DNA of 64,000 nt from Paenibacillus koleovorans NBRC 103111 (GTDB taxonomy: Bacteria > Bacillota > Bacilli > Paenibacillales > NBRC-103111). Numbering within the stretch: position 1 is the stretch's first letter; every line of letters starts with the position of its first letter. Under the pieces are notes generated by a model. The model did not search any database. It saw nothing but the letters and a program-made list of their open reading frames with translations, and was not told where the DNA came from. The translations under genes were made by a program, and so were the position numbers. The stretch spans positions 1 to 64,000 of the forward strand of contig NZ_BIMA01000019.1 in NCBI RefSeq assembly GCF_004000845.1, given 5' to 3'. Below are positions 18,423 to 26,399 of this stretch, piece after piece.

Positions 18423-18886
18423 CACACATCCAAGCCCAGCTTCGCAACTACACTATCCGGTCCGAGGAAGAAGGAGCTCCCCGCCTCCACCGCTTCCCGC
18501 CATAATCGCTGCACAAGCACCTTATCGTGCTTCATCGCCTCAAACCAGGAATCCGGTGCAGCCGGATTCGGGCTCGTGATCGAGCCCCAAGACGATACCT
18601 CGTATAACAGCGGAATGAGGTTCAGGCCGGATTCGGTTAAGGAATAGATCATCTTCCGTCGATCGGTTTCGCTCGGCGTCTTCGCGAGAATGCCCTTCCG
18701 CTCAAGATGAGCCAGGCGGTCGGCCAGCACGCTCGGCCCGATCCGCTCCTCCGATTCGAGGAACTCGCCGAACGTCTTTTTGCCCAGCGCCAGCATATCG
18801 CGCACGATTAGCAGCGACCAGGTGTCGCCCAGTATTTCCACGGTATAGTTGATAGGACAGCCCGATTTGTTCTCTTCTCTCTTCAT
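18422..18886 (-). CDS. HxlR-family transcriptional regulator
   Basis: A 154-residue winged-helix regulator. It has the family opening with Cys10 (KSGCPINYTVEILGDTWSLLIVRD), the DNA-binding GPSVLADRLAHLERKGIL stretch and the wing KMIYSLTESG. HxlR proteins often sense electrophiles or oxidants through this N-terminal Cys. It is divergent from a VOC-family gene, with a strong palindrome between them that is its likely operator. Confidence 0.9.
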   Translation of the reverse strand: MKREENKSGCPINYTVEILGDTWSLLIVRDMLALGKKTFGEFLESEERIGPSVLADRLAHLERKGILAKTPSETDRRKMIYSLTESGLNLIPLLYEVSSWGSITSPNPAAPDSWFEAMKHDKVLVQRLWREAVEAGSSFFLGPDSVVAKLGLDV

Positions 18887-18938
18887 ATTCTCACTATAGC
18901 AAAAATAAATTTGATTATCAAAGTGAAATATGCTAAAT

Positions 18939-18963
18939 TTTCACTATGATCATCATAGTGAAA
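18939..18963 (+). promoter_or_regulatory. Palindromic operator between hxlR-like and VOC genes
   Basis: TTTCACTATGAT (18939-18950) and ATCATAGTGAAA (18952-18963) are perfect 12-bp arms around one central base. Related half-sites, TCACTATAG near 18890 and AAGTGAAAT near 18921, flank it. This is a likely binding site of the adjacent HxlR regulator. Confidence 0.75.
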
Positions 18964-19002
18964 CCGCCGACGCAACTCCACCAAAAAAAGGAGCAATTGC
19001 AA

Positions 19003-19419
19003 ATGACCAAAGAATTGTGGCTTAACCTTCCCGTGAAAGACGTTCAGCGCTCGAAGCAATTTTTCACATCCATCGGTTTCGCGCTTAATCCGCGGTTCGG
19101 CGATTCCAACGAGGCCGCCAGCCTGCTGGTCGGTGAGAAGAGCATCGTCGTTATGCTCGTGCCGGAAGCGACCTTCCGCGGCTACACGAACCACGAAGTG
19201 GCTGACACGAAGCTGGGCAGCGAAGTGCTCATCTCGATCGACGCCGAGAGCCGCGACGCGGTGGACGAGCTGCTGGACAAGGTGGAAGCGGCGGGCGGCA
19301 CGATCTATGGCAGGCCGAGCGACCGAACAGGCTGGATGTACGGCGCCGGGTTCGTCGACTTGGACGGTCACCGTTGGAACGTGCTGTACATGGATATGAG
19401 CCAAATGCCGCAAGGCTGA
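19003..19419 (+). CDS. VOC (glyoxalase/bleomycin-resistance fold) protein
   Basis: A 138-residue protein. The start at 19003 is set by AAGGAG nine bases upstream; the reading frame is open further upstream but crosses the operator. Recognisable segments are LWLNLPVKDVQRSKQFFTSIGF, ADTKLGSEVLISIDAESRDAVDELLDKVEAAGG and MYGAGFVDLDGHRWNVLYMD, typical of PhnB-like or glyoxalase-like VOC proteins. The substrate is unknown. Divergence from an HxlR regulator suggests induction by a small reactive molecule. Confidence 0.85.
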   Translation: MTKELWLNLPVKDVQRSKQFFTSIGFALNPRFGDSNEAASLLVGEKSIVVMLVPEATFRGYTNHEVADTKLGSEVLISIDAESRDAVDELLDKVEAAGGTIYGRPSDRTGWMYGAGFVDLDGHRWNVLYMDMSQMPQG

Positions 19420-19551
19420 CGCCGCACCGCCTCATAGCTTCATCATTCACGCCCGGGGAGAGCCCCGGGCGTTTGCGATTTCTGTGACATTAGCCTATCG
19501 TCCGCATATAGTATCCCAAAGGGCTATAGTCCATCAGAGGAGGAACATCAA

Positions 19552-20259
19552 GTGCCATCATCCGCATCATCCAAAAGCAAAGTTAAGATCGCGGCCAAAT
19601 CGGCCGTCCGCTCCAAATTCGCGCGTACGCCGCAGCCGCAGCCATACTCGCGGCCTCAAGCCGCCGCTCCGTTCACCCCGGGCGCGCCAAGCGTGGCCGT
19701 TCCGCTGGAAGTGTACCAGCAAGTCGCACAGCTGCAATCGTCGATCTTGAGCAAACAAGCCGAAGCGCTGCAGCAGGAAGCTGCTTTCCGCGGAGAAATT
19801 GCGAGCCTACAGAGCGAGCTCGATACCGTCGTCGCTCCTTTCCGCTCGTTCAATCCGATCGGCGGCGGCGGCTTCAACATCCCAGGCATGCCGGGCACTA
19901 GCGGTCCGGGCTTCCCGGGCGGCCCGATGCCTGGTTTCCCAGGAACACCGGGGACACCGATGCCCGGTGCCGGCGGCACCGGCCAAGCGCCGACATCCCC
20001 ACCTCCCGGGTTCATCCCGCCCAAGCCGTTCTCGCTCCAATCCGCCGGTCCCGGTGGCGCGGTAGCCTTCGTCGATCCAGGCGCGATCTCCCGCTGCCTC
20101 TTCCGCTTCACGTACATCTGGCTAGCGAACGGCCAACAGTTCTGGTTCTTCCCGATCTTCGTCGGCCCGACTTCGATCGCCGGCTTCCGCTGGACCGGCT
20201 GGACCTGGGCCTACTTCGGCATCGACTTGCGACTGATCGACGCCTTCACTTGCTCGTAA
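19552..20259 (+). CDS. Pro/Gly-rich protein with aromatic C-terminal domain, function unknown
   Basis: A 235-residue protein starting at GTG with AGAGGAGG eight bases upstream. Residues 1-50 are basic and Pro/Ala-rich, 50-95 form a short Gln-rich coiled region, and about 105-145 are collagen-like Pro-Gly repeats (MPGTSGPGFPGG, FPGTPGTPMPG). The last 60 residues are aromatic: QFWFFPIFVGPTSIAGFRW, TGWTWAYFGIDLRLIDAFTC. There is no signal peptide. Similar C-terminal domains occur in Bacillales proteins of unknown role, as far as I recall. It sits 18 bases before another unusual protein, so the two probably act together, perhaps on the spore or cell surface. That is inference. Confidence 0.7.
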   Translation: MPSSASSKSKVKIAAKSAVRSKFARTPQPQPYSRPQAAAPFTPGAPSVAVPLEVYQQVAQLQSSILSKQAEALQQEAAFRGEIASLQSELDTVVAPFRSFNPIGGGGFNIPGMPGTSGPGFPGGPMPGFPGTPGTPMPGAGGTGQAPTSPPPGFIPPKPFSLQSAGPGGAVAFVDPGAISRCLFRFTYIWLANGQQFWFFPIFVGPTSIAGFRWTGWTWAYFGIDLRLIDAFTCS

Positions 20260-20277
20260 GCGAAGGAGACGGCATCT

Positions 20278-20652
20278 ATGTGGCAAACACCAACGAACGG
20301 CGGACTGCAGCGTCCCAGCCTGATGAGCCTCATGGCCTGTATGAACCGCTGGGTCACCGTGACGCTTCGCGACGGCACCCAGCTGCAGGTCCTCGTGACG
20401 CAGGCCGGCATGAACTATGCGACAGGCTTCGTCTCCCGCGCTTCCTACCGCGCCGTCTACTGCGGCGGTGCGGCGATCCAGAATGAGCAGCAGGCGCAGA
20501 GCTGCCTGAACCAGTGGGTGCAGGTCGAGCTGCTGAACGGCATTCGATTGAACCTGTTCCTCACGTCCTACAACGACCGGATGATCGGCGGCGGCCTGAA
20601 CCCGAGAGAGCTGATTGGCTATGCCGGCCTTCTCGCGGACTATCATTGCTGA
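20278..20652 (+). CDS. Small duplicated-motif protein, function unknown
   Basis: A 124-residue protein with AAGGAGA before the ATG. It has two internal copies of a Cys-[ML]-Asn-x-Trp-Val-x-Val-x-Leu motif (MACMNRWVTVTLRDGTQL and SCLNQWVQVELLNGIRL), each like a short SH3-type beta strand pair, and ends in GGGLNPRELIGYAGLLADYHC. It follows the Pro/Gly-rich gene by 18 bases and ends at a strong bidirectional terminator. I do not recognise the family. Confidence 0.7.
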   Translation: MWQTPTNGGLQRPSLMSLMACMNRWVTVTLRDGTQLQVLVTQAGMNYATGFVSRASYRAVYCGGAAIQNEQQAQSCLNQWVQVELLNGIRLNLFLTSYNDRMIGGGLNPRELIGYAGLLADYHC

Positions 20653-20675
20653 ACAACAGCTACAGCGGCTCACGC

Positions 20676-20728
20676 AAAAAAAGCGGCCGACAGATCCCCA
20701 TGATCTGTCGGCCGCTTTTATCTTTTTT
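20676..20728. terminator. Strong bidirectional terminator
   Basis: A perfect 18-bp stem (AAAAGCGGCCGACAGATC at 20679-20696, complement at 20702-20719) with a 5-base loop is flanked by A-runs on the left and a T-run on the right. It separates two convergent operons. Confidence 0.93.
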
Positions 20729-21908
20729 AATACGCCAGCGAAGCCAATCCGTTAATATGCGTCAAGTAGCGGATATTGCTCGCTTCCTTCATGAACGTAG
20801 CCGCCGTACCCTTCAAGCGGGTTTGGTTCGCGCCGATCATGCCGATCGCGTCCTTGCGGCCGAGGCTGCCGAGCGTACCCGAGAATACCGGCTGGAACGT
20901 CTCCATTGCGCCTTCATTGAAGAAGGCGAACAGATTGTAGCCCACGAGCTCGCCCATCTGCCAAGCCAGCTGCGCCGTCGGCGGGTAAGGCCGTGCGCCT
21001 TCGCCCGGGATGACAACCGCGCTGTCGCCGGCCAGGAACACATCCTTGTGCGACGTCGACTGCAACGTCTCCGTCACGCTGGCGCGACCGCGATTCACCT
21101 CGATGCCGCAGTTCGCCACGACGGAGTTGCCTTGTACGCCGCCGGTCCAGACGAGCGTGTTCGTCTCGATCGAACGACCGTCCTTGAGCGACACGGCGGT
21201 CTTCGTCAGCTCGGTAATCGCAACGCCGACCACGAATTGCACGCCGCGCTTCTGCAGGCTCGCCATGGCGCGATCCACCAGCTCCTGCGGGAAACCCGCG
21301 AGAATCGAAGGCGCCGCTTCCACGCAATACAGCGAGATGTCCTTGTAGTCGATGCCGCGCTGACGGCACAGCTCCGGCAGCTTGTCCGCGAATTCGCCGA
21401 CCAGCTCGATGCCGGTAAGACCGCCTCCGCCGACGACGAATGTAGCGTCCGCTTTGTTGCCGGATTGTTTGTAAGCATCCAACTGAGCGGCCACATGCGC
21501 GTGAATCTTGTTCGCATCGTCAACCGACTTGAGGATGAACGAATGCTCCTGCAGCCCCGGAATGCCGAAAAACGCCGTTTCGCTTCCGAGCGCCACAACA
21601 AGCGCGTCATACGTGTAGTAAGCGCCGCTCGCGAGCGTTACTTTTTTCTCGTCCGGCTTGATTTCCTTCACCGTATCGATGACCAGGTTGATATTTTTCC
21701 CGCGAAGCAGCTTCTCCAGCGGCAGCGCTACATTTTTCTCCACCAGCGTGCCCGCCGCCAGACGATGCAGCTCGGTGATGATCTGGTGCGATGGGTAACG
21801 GTTCACGAGCGTAATTCTCGCATCCGCCACGTTCAAATATTTCCGGGCTGTCAGCGCGCTCAGCAAGCCGCCGTATCCGCCGCCCAGTATCAAAATATGT
21901 TTCGACAT
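20727..21908 (-). CDS. Type II NADH dehydrogenase-like FAD oxidoreductase
   Basis: A 393-residue flavoprotein. The FAD-binding motif is ILILGGGYGGLLSAL, the NADH-binding motif FVVGGGGLTGIELVGEFAD, and the second FAD motif VFLAGDSAVV. It probably passes electrons from NADH to menaquinone at the inner face of the membrane, fitting the menaquinone genes nearby. It lies downstream of a DUF1641 gene, a pairing common in Bacillales. The close homologues Ndh, YumB and YutJ cannot be separated by eye. Confidence 0.88.
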   Translation of the reverse strand: MSKHILILGGGYGGLLSALTARKYLNVADARITLVNRYPSHQIITELHRLAAGTLVEKNVALPLEKLLRGKNINLVIDTVKEIKPDEKKVTLASGAYYTYDALVVALGSETAFFGIPGLQEHSFILKSVDDANKIHAHVAAQLDAYKQSGNKADATFVVGGGGLTGIELVGEFADKLPELCRQRGIDYKDISLYCVEAAPSILAGFPQELVDRAMASLQKRGVQFVVGVAITELTKTAVSLKDGRSIETNTLVWTGGVQGNSVVANCGIEVNRGRASVTETLQSTSHKDVFLAGDSAVVIPGEGARPYPPTAQLAWQMGELVGYNLFAFFNEGAMETFQPVFSGTLGSLGRKDAIGMIGANQTRLKGTAATFMKEASNIRYLTHINGLASLAY

Positions 21909-21942
21909 GGTCGATCCCCCGTTCTTCTCAAGCTGATAGTCG

Positions 21943-22398
21943 TTACTCGGATGCTTTCTGGCGCTGGCGCTCGGCGGTCACGTTCAGGAAAGCTTGCGCG
22001 AAACGCAGCGTCTTCTGGACCTGCGGGTCCTTCAGCATACGCAAAATGCCGAACAGCCCGATCGTAGCCGACTCGGCTTGGGCGCGGTCATTCGCTTCCA
22101 TGGCGGCCGAGGCGATGCCTTTGGCGGTGTCGGCTACCGGCTTCACGAATTCTTCGAGGCCGGTTTTGAAATCGTCGATCAGAACGCGGTCGGTCGCGAC
22201 GCTTTGGGCAAAATCGTAGGCCTTCGTCAGCACGGTGACCATCTCCGCCAATTTCGGCAGGTTCTCCACCAGGATGGTGAGCGACTCCTGAACCTCCGGG
22301 CGAATCAATTGATCCAGAACATCTATTGAGTTCCGCCCGAGTGCGAGGTCGGCCGATTGAACGGCGGCTGCCTCTTGATCTGCTGTTGTAGTTGACAT
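21943..22398 (-). CDS. DUF1641 family protein
   Basis: A 151-residue helical protein with the family core DVLDQLIRPEVQESLTILVENLPKLAEMVTVLTKAYDF and a C-terminal GLFGILRMLKDPQVQKTLRFAQAFL segment. DUF1641 proteins are usually next to NADH or formate dehydrogenase-type oxidoreductases; here the NADH dehydrogenase gene follows by 34 bases. Its role is unknown and is possibly an assembly or membrane-docking partner. Confidence 0.85.
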   Translation of the reverse strand: MSTTTADQEAAAVQSADLALGRNSIDVLDQLIRPEVQESLTILVENLPKLAEMVTVLTKAYDFAQSVATDRVLIDDFKTGLEEFVKPVADTAKGIASAAMEANDRAQAESATIGLFGILRMLKDPQVQKTLRFAQAFLNVTAERQRQKASE

Positions 22399-22630
22399 GG
22401 GAACGTCTCCTCCTCGAAAACAAGCGCTTTGTTACTTTTTTCACAACATTATTTTACACCCATTCCTCGGTGGCAAGAGAGACAATTTCCGCGTAAATGT
22501 GACTAAAGTGTGTCGAAAAAAATCGGAATTTGCCATAATGTGCAGACTCTCGCCTGTTCTTTTCAGCATCTCCAATCCCCTCCTATCCATGCATGGAAGA
22601 CCCGCCAGACCGCCCTGCTGCGGAAAAGAG
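22399..22630. promoter_or_regulatory. Upstream region of the DUF1641-NADH dehydrogenase operon
   Basis: About 230 AT-richer bases between the leftward DUF1641 start and the esterase terminator. An imperfect CTTGTTTTC-GAGG leader is seen before the gene, but no clear operator stood out. Confidence 0.3.
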
Positions 22631-22672
22631 AGCAGCCTCTCCGTTCCGAGGAACGAAGAGGCTGCTGTTATT
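22631..22672 (-). terminator. Terminator of the mhq-type operon
   Basis: AGCAGCCTCT and AGAGGCTGCT pair over 10 bp, and an inner CGTTCC/GGAACG stem extends the hairpin. The minus-strand tail is CTCTTTT. Confidence 0.75.
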
Positions 22673-23283
22673 TATTGCGGGAACAGCTGCTTGTACCAAG
22701 CCGCTGCCGTCTGCACCTCGGTCTGAGTCAGCTGATGCCCGTATGCCTCCCAGTGTACGGTGACTTGAGCGCCGGCGCCTCCGAGCAGTTGGGCCAGCTC
22801 CTCCGTCTCACGAGGCGCGCAGATCGGATCGTTGCGGCCGGCGCCGATGAACACCGGCACGCCGGACAAGTCCGGCAGCGGGACGCTGCGGATCGGCACC
22901 ATCGGGTGGTGCAGAATCGCGCCGCGGAGCGCGTCCTTGTAGTGGAACAGCAGGCTGCCGGCGATGTTCGCGCCGTTCGAGTAGCCAACCGCGACGATGT
23001 TGCGCCGATCGAAGCCGTATTGCTGCGCCGCCTGGTCGAGAAAATCGTTAAGCTCCTGCGTCCTGAAGACAAGATCCTCCTCGTCGAACACCCCTTCCGC
23101 CAGTCGGCGGAAGAAGCGCGGCATGCCGTTCTCCAGGATGTTGCCTCGCACGCTGAGCACGGAGGCGCTCGGATCGATCAACCCCGCCAGCGGCAACAGA
23201 TCGCGCTCCGTCCCTCCTGTCCCGTGTAGCAGCAGCAGAACAGGCGCACTCGGATTCGTTCCTTGCTGGTAGATATGCTTCAT
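22672..23283 (-). CDS. MhqD-like carboxylesterase
   Basis: A 203-residue alpha/beta hydrolase with the oxyanion segment LLLLHGTGGTERDLLPLA, nucleophile elbow VGYSNGANIAGSLL (Ser), Asp in GAGRNDPICAP and His in EAYGHQLT. Its ATG overlaps the dioxygenase stop (TAATG), so the upstream extension of the frame is rejected. In Bacillus, MhqD and its dioxygenase partner detoxify quinones and catechols under MhqR control; the same trio occurs here. Confidence 0.9.
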   Translation of the reverse strand: MKHIYQQGTNPSAPVLLLLHGTGGTERDLLPLAGLIDPSASVLSVRGNILENGMPRFFRRLAEGVFDEEDLVFRTQELNDFLDQAAQQYGFDRRNIVAVGYSNGANIAGSLLFHYKDALRGAILHHPMVPIRSVPLPDLSGVPVFIGAGRNDPICAPRETEELAQLLGGAGAQVTVHWEAYGHQLTQTEVQTAAAWYKQLFPQ

Positions 23284-24233
23284 TAGGCGTGATCCCCCTC
23301 CAATACGCGCACTTCGATCGGTCCCAGGTTCGTCTGAATCCGGGCGCGGTGCGGCTCGTACCAATCCGGCAGCATCAGCTTCTCGCCGAGCTCATCCGGA
23401 TGCTCGTCGCGGGCGAAGCCCGGCGGGTCGGTCGCGATCTCGAACAGCAGCCCGCCTGCTTCACGGAAGTAGATCGCGTTGAAGTACTGCCGGTCGATGA
23501 TCGGCGTCGGCTGGTAGCCGTGGCGCGCCACTTCCTCGCGCCATTCGTTGTGCTGCCGGTCGTCCTTCGCTCTCCAGGCGATATGATGGACGGTGCCTGC
23601 GCCGCCGTGGCCATGCTCCATGGGCGATGCGTTCAGGTCTATGATATTTCCGATCTCGCCATAAGAGCGGTATCGAATGAAGCCGTCCGCCTCGCCGACG
23701 CGCTCCAGCCCCATTACCCGCTCGAGCAGCGGAGCAGTCTTCTCGGGCGCCGTACTATAGAGAACGGCTCCGCCGAAGCCTTTGATCGCTTTGTCCGCAG
23801 GTACGCCGCCGAACGACCATGTGCTGAGCGCCCCTTCCTCGCGCTCCACCAGCTCCACGAGCAATCCGTCGGGATCCTGTAGATGCAAGTACGTTTCGGA
23901 GAAACGTTGCGTTTCCGTATATGCCGCCTGCAGCTTGTCGAACCGTTCTTTCCAGAACGATGTAGTGCCCGGAGGAATCGCATAAGTCGTGATGCCGACT
24001 TGACCGCCGCCGATCCTCCCCTTGCGCGAGCCAGCGAACGGGAAGAAGGTAATGATCGTGCCCGGAGTGCCGGCTTCATCGCCGAAGTACAGGTGATACA
24101 CTTCCGGCGCGTCGAAGTTGATCGTTTTTTTCACGAGCCGCAGTCCGAGCAGCCCTGAGTAGAAGTCGACCGTTGCCTGCGCGTTTTGCACGAATGCCGT
24201 TATATGATGGATACCTGCTGTACGTATTGTCAT
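23283..24233 (-). CDS. Ring-cleaving dioxygenase (MhqA/MhqO type)
   Basis: A 316-residue double-VOC dioxygenase. Family segments include IHHITAFVQNAQATVDFYSGLLGLRLVKKT, FPFAGSRKGRIGGGQV, VHHIAWRAKDD and PGFARDEHPDELGEKLMLPDWYEPHR. Metal ligands are likely His in GIHHI and VHHIAW and a Glu in LLFEIATDPPGF. It is expected to open hydroquinone or catechol rings. It lies between mhqR and the esterase, with GGAG nine bases before the start. Confidence 0.92.
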   Translation of the reverse strand: MTIRTAGIHHITAFVQNAQATVDFYSGLLGLRLVKKTINFDAPEVYHLYFGDEAGTPGTIITFFPFAGSRKGRIGGGQVGITTYAIPPGTTSFWKERFDKLQAAYTETQRFSETYLHLQDPDGLLVELVEREEGALSTWSFGGVPADKAIKGFGGAVLYSTAPEKTAPLLERVMGLERVGEADGFIRYRSYGEIGNIIDLNASPMEHGHGGAGTVHHIAWRAKDDRQHNEWREEVARHGYQPTPIIDRQYFNAIYFREAGGLLFEIATDPPGFARDEHPDELGEKLMLPDWYEPHRARIQTNLGPIEVRVLEGDHA

Positions 24234-24302
24234 ATGGAACCACTCCTTTGTTTATGTTTGAGTAAGCTGATTGCAGCATATATAGGAACAAGGATGGAAG
24301 GA

Positions 24303-24782
24303 CTACGGTTTGAACAGCTGCTGCGCTTGTTTGCCCAGCTTCTTCAGCAGGTCGGCGGCCAGTCGCCGCTCCTCCGGGGTCAAGCCGCTGACGGCGTGGC
24401 TGATCGCTTCCGCATGACCGGGAAACACTAGGCTCATGAACTGCTGGCCGGCGTCCGTGATTTCGGCGTAGATGAGCCTGCGGTCCTCCGTTGAAGCTTT
24501 GCGCTTCACGAAGCCCTTCTGCTCCAGTTTGTCGACCACGTAGGTGATGTTCCCGCTGCTCATGAGCACCTTGCCGCCAATTTGCTGGATGGGCTGCGGC
24601 CCCTTGTGGTACAGCAGCTCGAGTACGCCGAACTCGGTGCGGTTCAGACCGTGCTTGCGAATGTCGCGATCCGCGTGCATGTGGACCCACTGGCCGGCAC
24701 GAGAAAGCGCGATGTACAGCTGCAGCGCGTCGTTGCGGCTGGAGGTGCGATCGGGATGGCGATCGGAATCAGGAGTTTGCAT
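24303..24782 (-). CDS. mhqR: MarR-family regulator, MhqR-like
   Basis: A 159-residue winged-helix repressor: WVHMHADRDIRKHGLNRTEFGVLELLYHKGPQPIQQIGGKVLMSSGNITYVVDKLEQKGFVKRKASTEDRRLIYAEIT. MhqR represses quinone-detoxification genes and is released by quinone-type electrophiles. It is the first gene of the operon with the dioxygenase and esterase. A palindrome overlapping its own -10 box suggests autoregulation, and an almost identical box precedes the pirin gene at 57.9 kb. Confidence 0.9.
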   Translation of the reverse strand: MQTPDSDRHPDRTSSRNDALQLYIALSRAGQWVHMHADRDIRKHGLNRTEFGVLELLYHKGPQPIQQIGGKVLMSSGNITYVVDKLEQKGFVKRKASTEDRRLIYAEITDAGQQFMSLVFPGHAEAISHAVSGLTPEERRLAADLLKKLGKQAQQLFKP

Positions 24783-24806
24783 GTGGCATCACCTCGCTTT
24801 TTTAAA

Positions 24807-24846
24807 ATCTTAATTTTAAGATACTTAATTTGCACGTAAAAGTCAA
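24807..24846 (-). promoter_or_regulatory. mhqR promoter with overlapping MhqR-type palindrome
   Basis: On the minus strand, TTGACT (24841-24846) and TATCTT (24818-24823) are 17 bases apart. The -10 lies inside TATCTTAAAATTAAGAT (24807-24823), a palindrome with 7-bp arms around a 2-base centre. The layout matches the promoter at 57827-57867. Confidence 0.85.
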
Positions 24847-24868
24847 GCGTTTGTTCTAACGCCCTGCG

Positions 24869-24893
24869 AATAACGATACGGCATATCGCTATT
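24869..24893. repeat. Dispersed palindromic element, copy A
   Basis: AATAACGAT (24869-24877), a 7-base loop and ATCGCTATT (24885-24893) form an imperfect palindrome. Related copies lie near 213, 13816, 39314 and 39365, all intergenic or at a gene end. Confidence 0.65.
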
Positions 24894-24922
24894 GGCAAGA
24901 ACTCGCTTTTTCTCAGCATGCC

Positions 24923-24955
24923 AAAAAACGCCCCATCCTTAAAGGATGGAGCGTT
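24923..24955 (-). terminator. Terminator of the metallo-beta-lactamase-fold gene
   Basis: A 14-bp stem with one mismatch (AACGCTCCATCCTT / AAGGATGGGGCGTT on the minus strand), followed by TTTTTTGG. Confidence 0.9.
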
Positions 24956-25006
24956 CGACGCCATACTATTCCACTTCTGCACCCGGGATCGATACCTATT
25001 CTCAGT

Positions 25007-26059
25007 TCAACCCTTCCACCACGCGGAGGCGGACAACGTGCCGCCCGCTCCGATCGGAACAACTTCCCCGATTCGAGGTGTCGCGATGCGCACCCCGAGC
25101 TCATATGCTTGTCGCTGGGCGCGCTCCACCGGATCGGTCCAATCGTGGAGAGCCAGCGTAAACGCCGCCCAGTGGATCGGGATCAGCACGTCGCCGCGAA
25201 CGTCCAGATGCGCCTGCACCGTCTCCTCCGGCAGCATGTGGATCGCCGCCCATCGCTCGTCGTACTGCCCGCACTCCACCATAGTCAGATCGAACGGCCC
25301 GTACTTGCCCCCGATTTGCTGAAAATGAGGTCCATACCCGCTGTCCCCGCTGAAAAACACATGCGATTGATTGCCGTGCAGCACCCAGGAGCACCACAGT
25401 GTGCCGTCGCGGCCGACCAAGCTGCGTCCGGAGAAGTGACGGGCCGGCGTACAAGCGAGCCGAATGCCCTCGAACACCGTCTCCTCCCACCAGTCCAGCT
25501 CGACGATCCGATCGGCCGGCACGCCCCAGGATTCCAGGTGGCCGCCTACGCCAAGCGGGGTGTAGAAACGCTTTACACGATCTCGAAGCAGCACAATCGT
25601 CCCATAATCGAGATGATCGTAATGGTCGTGCGACAGCAGCACCGCATCGATCGGCGGCAGCTTATCGACGGCGGCAGGCAATTCGGCGCTGAATCGTTTG
25701 CCCCCGAAGATCGGCACCGGAGAAGGCGCCCGCCCCAGCATCGGATCGATCAGCAGCGTCTTGCCGTCCAGCTTCAGGAGCACTGCGGAATGGCCGAACC
25801 AAGCGACTCGGTCATCCTCTGCGCGAACCCAAGCGTCGGCATCAAGCGGCACCGGTTGAAGCGGTTTGGCCGGCTTGCCCTTCGGATTGCCTTTGATGAA
25901 TTGGCCCATCACCTTCCACTTCTCCAGGAAAGAAGCGTCAATGGCGGTCGATGTCGGAATCAGGTTGTTGAACTTGCGGCTGTCATAGTGCTGGGACTTG
26001 CTCATTCTCGCCCGGCTCGCCTCCGAAGGCTTGCCGCCAAGCGCCGGCAGAAATTTCAT
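25007..26059 (-). CDS. Metallo-beta-lactamase-fold hydrolase (NAPE-PLD/UlaG type)
   Basis: A 350-residue enzyme. The zinc-binding SHDHYDHLD motif, the Asp in FFSGDSGYG, and late His residues in PARHFSGR and PIHWAAF give a complete two-metal site. The N-terminal extension and VAWFGHSAVLLKLDGKTLLIDPML block match the N-acylphosphatidylethanolamine phospholipase D-like branch; the bacterial substrate is unknown. The GGGGAG before the ATG supports the start. It is monocistronic, with its own terminator. Confidence 0.85.
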   Translation of the reverse strand: MKFLPALGGKPSEASRARMSKSQHYDSRKFNNLIPTSTAIDASFLEKWKVMGQFIKGNPKGKPAKPLQPVPLDADAWVRAEDDRVAWFGHSAVLLKLDGKTLLIDPMLGRAPSPVPIFGGKRFSAELPAAVDKLPPIDAVLLSHDHYDHLDYGTIVLLRDRVKRFYTPLGVGGHLESWGVPADRIVELDWWEETVFEGIRLACTPARHFSGRSLVGRDGTLWCSWVLHGNQSHVFFSGDSGYGPHFQQIGGKYGPFDLTMVECGQYDERWAAIHMLPEETVQAHLDVRGDVLIPIHWAAFTLALHDWTDPVERAQRQAYELGVRIATPRIGEVVPIGAGGTLSASAWWKG

Positions 26060-26399
26060 GTCGCTCTCCCCTATCGCTATCGAACATGTCTTTGTCGATC
26101 ATTGTAGGGGAACCGCGCAGCGTAGTCAATTAAACCGGGGCAGGCACACCCATCGCGATCCATTCCTCCTTGGACGGACCATAGGTTAAGTGCGTTGTTC
26201 CTCTATCAGCTTACCTCAGCGCCACTGACAGCTGTTTGTCAGTATTTCTCGGGTCCTCTAAAATGTATTCGAACGAGGATTTCCCCGGCAGGCGCGACTT
26301 TGCGATACAATGGGAGTAATTCGACACACGCTTGACTTACAGCTGTAATAGGCTGGGGGCATACTCGGTCGCATGGGGCGGAAATGGGAGGAACGGAAC
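26060..26399 (+). promoter_or_regulatory. Promoter region of the response regulator at 26.4 kb
   Basis: An inverted repeat ACTGACA / TGTCAGT occupies 26224-26243. A perfect 12-base palindrome TTACAGCTGTAA lies at 26337-26348. Both contain the word ACAGCTGT (26228-26235 and 26339-26346). An extended -10, TGCGATACAAT, is seen near 26301-26311. These could be binding sites of the regulator encoded downstream. Confidence 0.45.

Noticed and set aside
20514-22067. 517-codon plus-strand frame
   Set aside because: It crosses a strong bidirectional terminator and is antisense to the NADH dehydrogenase gene.
24199-24210. Second copy of the aguA TTATATGATGG arm
   Set aside because: It lies inside the dioxygenase coding sequence over the conserved IHHIT residues, with no partner arm, so it is coincidence.
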